A DNA stretch of 64,000 nucleotides from the NCBI RefSeq assembly GCF_019457635.1, contig NZ_CP080412.1, positions 3,286,001-3,350,000 on the forward strand, in the 5' to 3' direction. The notes under the pieces are model-generated. The model made no database searches and was not told the DNA's origin. It saw only the letters and a list, made by a program, of their open reading frames with translations. Of the stretch, positions 63,258-64,000 are shown piece by piece (the stretch's first letter is position 1; each line of letters opens with the position of its first letter). This DNA is from Shewanella mangrovisoli. GTDB taxonomy: Bacteria > Pseudomonadota > Gammaproteobacteria > Enterobacterales > Shewanellaceae. Both the position numbers and the translations under genes were made by a program.

Positions 63258-64000
63258 ATGAGTCACAATAGTCCAAATGCAGAGAATGATCTGCGCGAAG
63301 TCAAGCAGTTAGGCATGTGGGCCTCCATCACTAGCCTAAGTTATATTTTTTGGTTAGTGGGCGGCATGGAGCTGGTCGAGCGTATCGCCTATTACGGTGT
63401 CAAAGCCAGTGCGGGCTTATATGCCAAAGCCCCCGAGTCGGCGGGCGGTCTGGGGATCAGCCTCAGCGACTATGGTATCATTATCTCGCTCTGGGCCATT
63501 ATGCAGACCTTTGTGCCCGTGTTTACTGGCGGGATTTCCGATAGGGTCGGCTACAAGGAAACCATTTTTGCCTCAACCGTGATTAAAATCATGGGCTACC
63601 TGACCATGGCGTTTTTCCCCACCTTTTGGGGCTTCTTATCGGGAGCATTATTACTCGCCATCGGCACAGGGATATTTAAACCCGGCATTCAAGGCACCTT
63701 AGTACTCTCAACCAATCGCAATAATACCTCCATGGCCTGGGGAATATTTTACCAAGTGGTGAATATTGGTGGCTTCTTAGGGCCATTGGTTGCCGTACAT
63801 ATGCGCCAGCTTTCTTGGGATAATGTGTTTTACGCCTGCGCCGCGATTATCTCGCTAAACTTCTTGTTCTTATTAACCTATACCGAGCCTGGCAAAGCCG
63901 AGCGAATTGCCCGTAATCAGCAAATAAAATCCGGCGAAATTAAACAAGAAGCCCTCTGGCGCGACGCTTGGCATGAGCTGAAAAAGCCTATCGTCATCTA
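63258..64000 (+). CDS. MFS/POT-like transporter, N-terminal part
   Basis: 247 codons to the window edge, still open. It starts MSHNSPNAENDLREVKQLG with GAAGGA before the ATG. About six membrane helices are visible, with the MFS motif A region GGISDRVGYKETIF near 93-106, ALLLAIGTGIFKPGIQGTLV near 130-149 and WGIFYQVVNIGGFLGPLVAV near 165-184. The last two resemble the PTR/POT oligopeptide transporter signatures. The substrate is uncertain. Its sequence position opposite the MATE gene gives no further clue. Confidence 0.82.
   Translation, partial: MSHNSPNAENDLREVKQLGMWASITSLSYIFWLVGGMELVERIAYYGVKASAGLYAKAPESAGGLGISLSDYGIIISLWAIMQTFVPVFTGGISDRVGYKETIFASTVIKIMGYLTMAFFPTFWGFLSGALLLAIGTGIFKPGIQGTLVLSTNRNNTSMAWGIFYQVVNIGGFLGPLVAVHMRQLSWDNVFYACAAIISLNFLFLLTYTEPGKAERIARNQQIKSGEIKQEALWRDAWHELKKPIVI

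Noticed and set aside
1..64000. CRISPR arrays, tRNA or rRNA genes
   Set aside because: No regularly spaced repeats and no recognisable tRNA or rRNA sequence were seen on either strand, by eye only.

Overview
The window looks like a chromosomal segment of a Shewanella species, close to the S. oneidensis / S. putrefaciens group. The basis is recognition of gene families and gene order: an NAD-type isocitrate dehydrogenase, the three-gene LldEFG lactate oxidase with an iron-sulfur D-lactate dehydrogenase, a separate flavoprotein plus tetraheme cytochrome pair, PomAB stators and gammaproteobacterial housekeeping genes. No rRNA, tRNA or CRISPR array was found.

Layout. 0-7.7 kb: end of an EamA permease, a YfaZ-type outer membrane protein, a GNAT acetyltransferase, MgtE, a glutathione peroxidase, an M1 aminopeptidase, and three related candidate small RNAs around the last two genes. 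6.7-11.2 kb: phosphate block (pstS, phoR, phoB, a general porin). 11.4-21.2 kb: rdgC, an M61 peptidase, a TPR protein and a diguanylate cyclase, ppnN, xni, a DUF3192 protein. 21.2-25.9 kb: a probable anaerobic respiration module (tetraheme cytochrome, Tat flavoprotein, porin, divergent GntR regulator). 26-42.7 kb: S9 peptidase, isocitrate dehydrogenase, rlmM, a DUF423 protein, a hydrolase, gcvA, thiI, pomB, pomA, xseB-ispA-dxs, grpE, nadK. 42.7-51 kb: lactate utilisation (lldP, dld-II, lldEFG) behind a long promoter region with CRP-like palindromes. 51-54.1 kb: an AT-rich, gene-poor accessory stretch with an IS3 transposase remnant, diverged repeats and small orphan membrane proteins. 54.1-59.4 kb: an overlapping export operon (AI-2E family permease, outer membrane factor, membrane fusion protein, DUF2955 permease, K+ channel-like protein). 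59.5-64 kb: a secreted coiled-coil protein, a MATE exporter and the start of an MFS/POT-like transporter.

The main candidate for something undescribed is the set of three related small RNA loci at about 3.7-3.86, 4.0-4.24 and 6.3-6.45 kb. They share a 5' GUUCAUCAU(CAU)-UCUCC segment, a CUAGCGC element (in an 8-nt hairpin loop in two copies) and a GCAACC/GGUUGC intrinsic terminator. Each lies downstream of a sequence resembling an extracytoplasmic sigma-E promoter, always with a 16-nt spacer. The shared 5' segment is the reverse complement of the start-codon region of both porin genes in this window: 14 contiguous bases for the 24.7 kb porin and 10 for the 11.1 kb porin. This suggests an envelope-stress sRNA family that represses porins, analogous to MicA/RybB but different in sequence. 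It is inferred from sequence only.

Other points of interest are a perfect 10-bp hairpin burying the ppnN ribosome binding site, a nine-G tract inside a hydrolase gene, tandem 19-bp palindromic repeats upstream of the MATE gene, a good Pho box before pstS and a near-consensus sigma-32 promoter before grpE.
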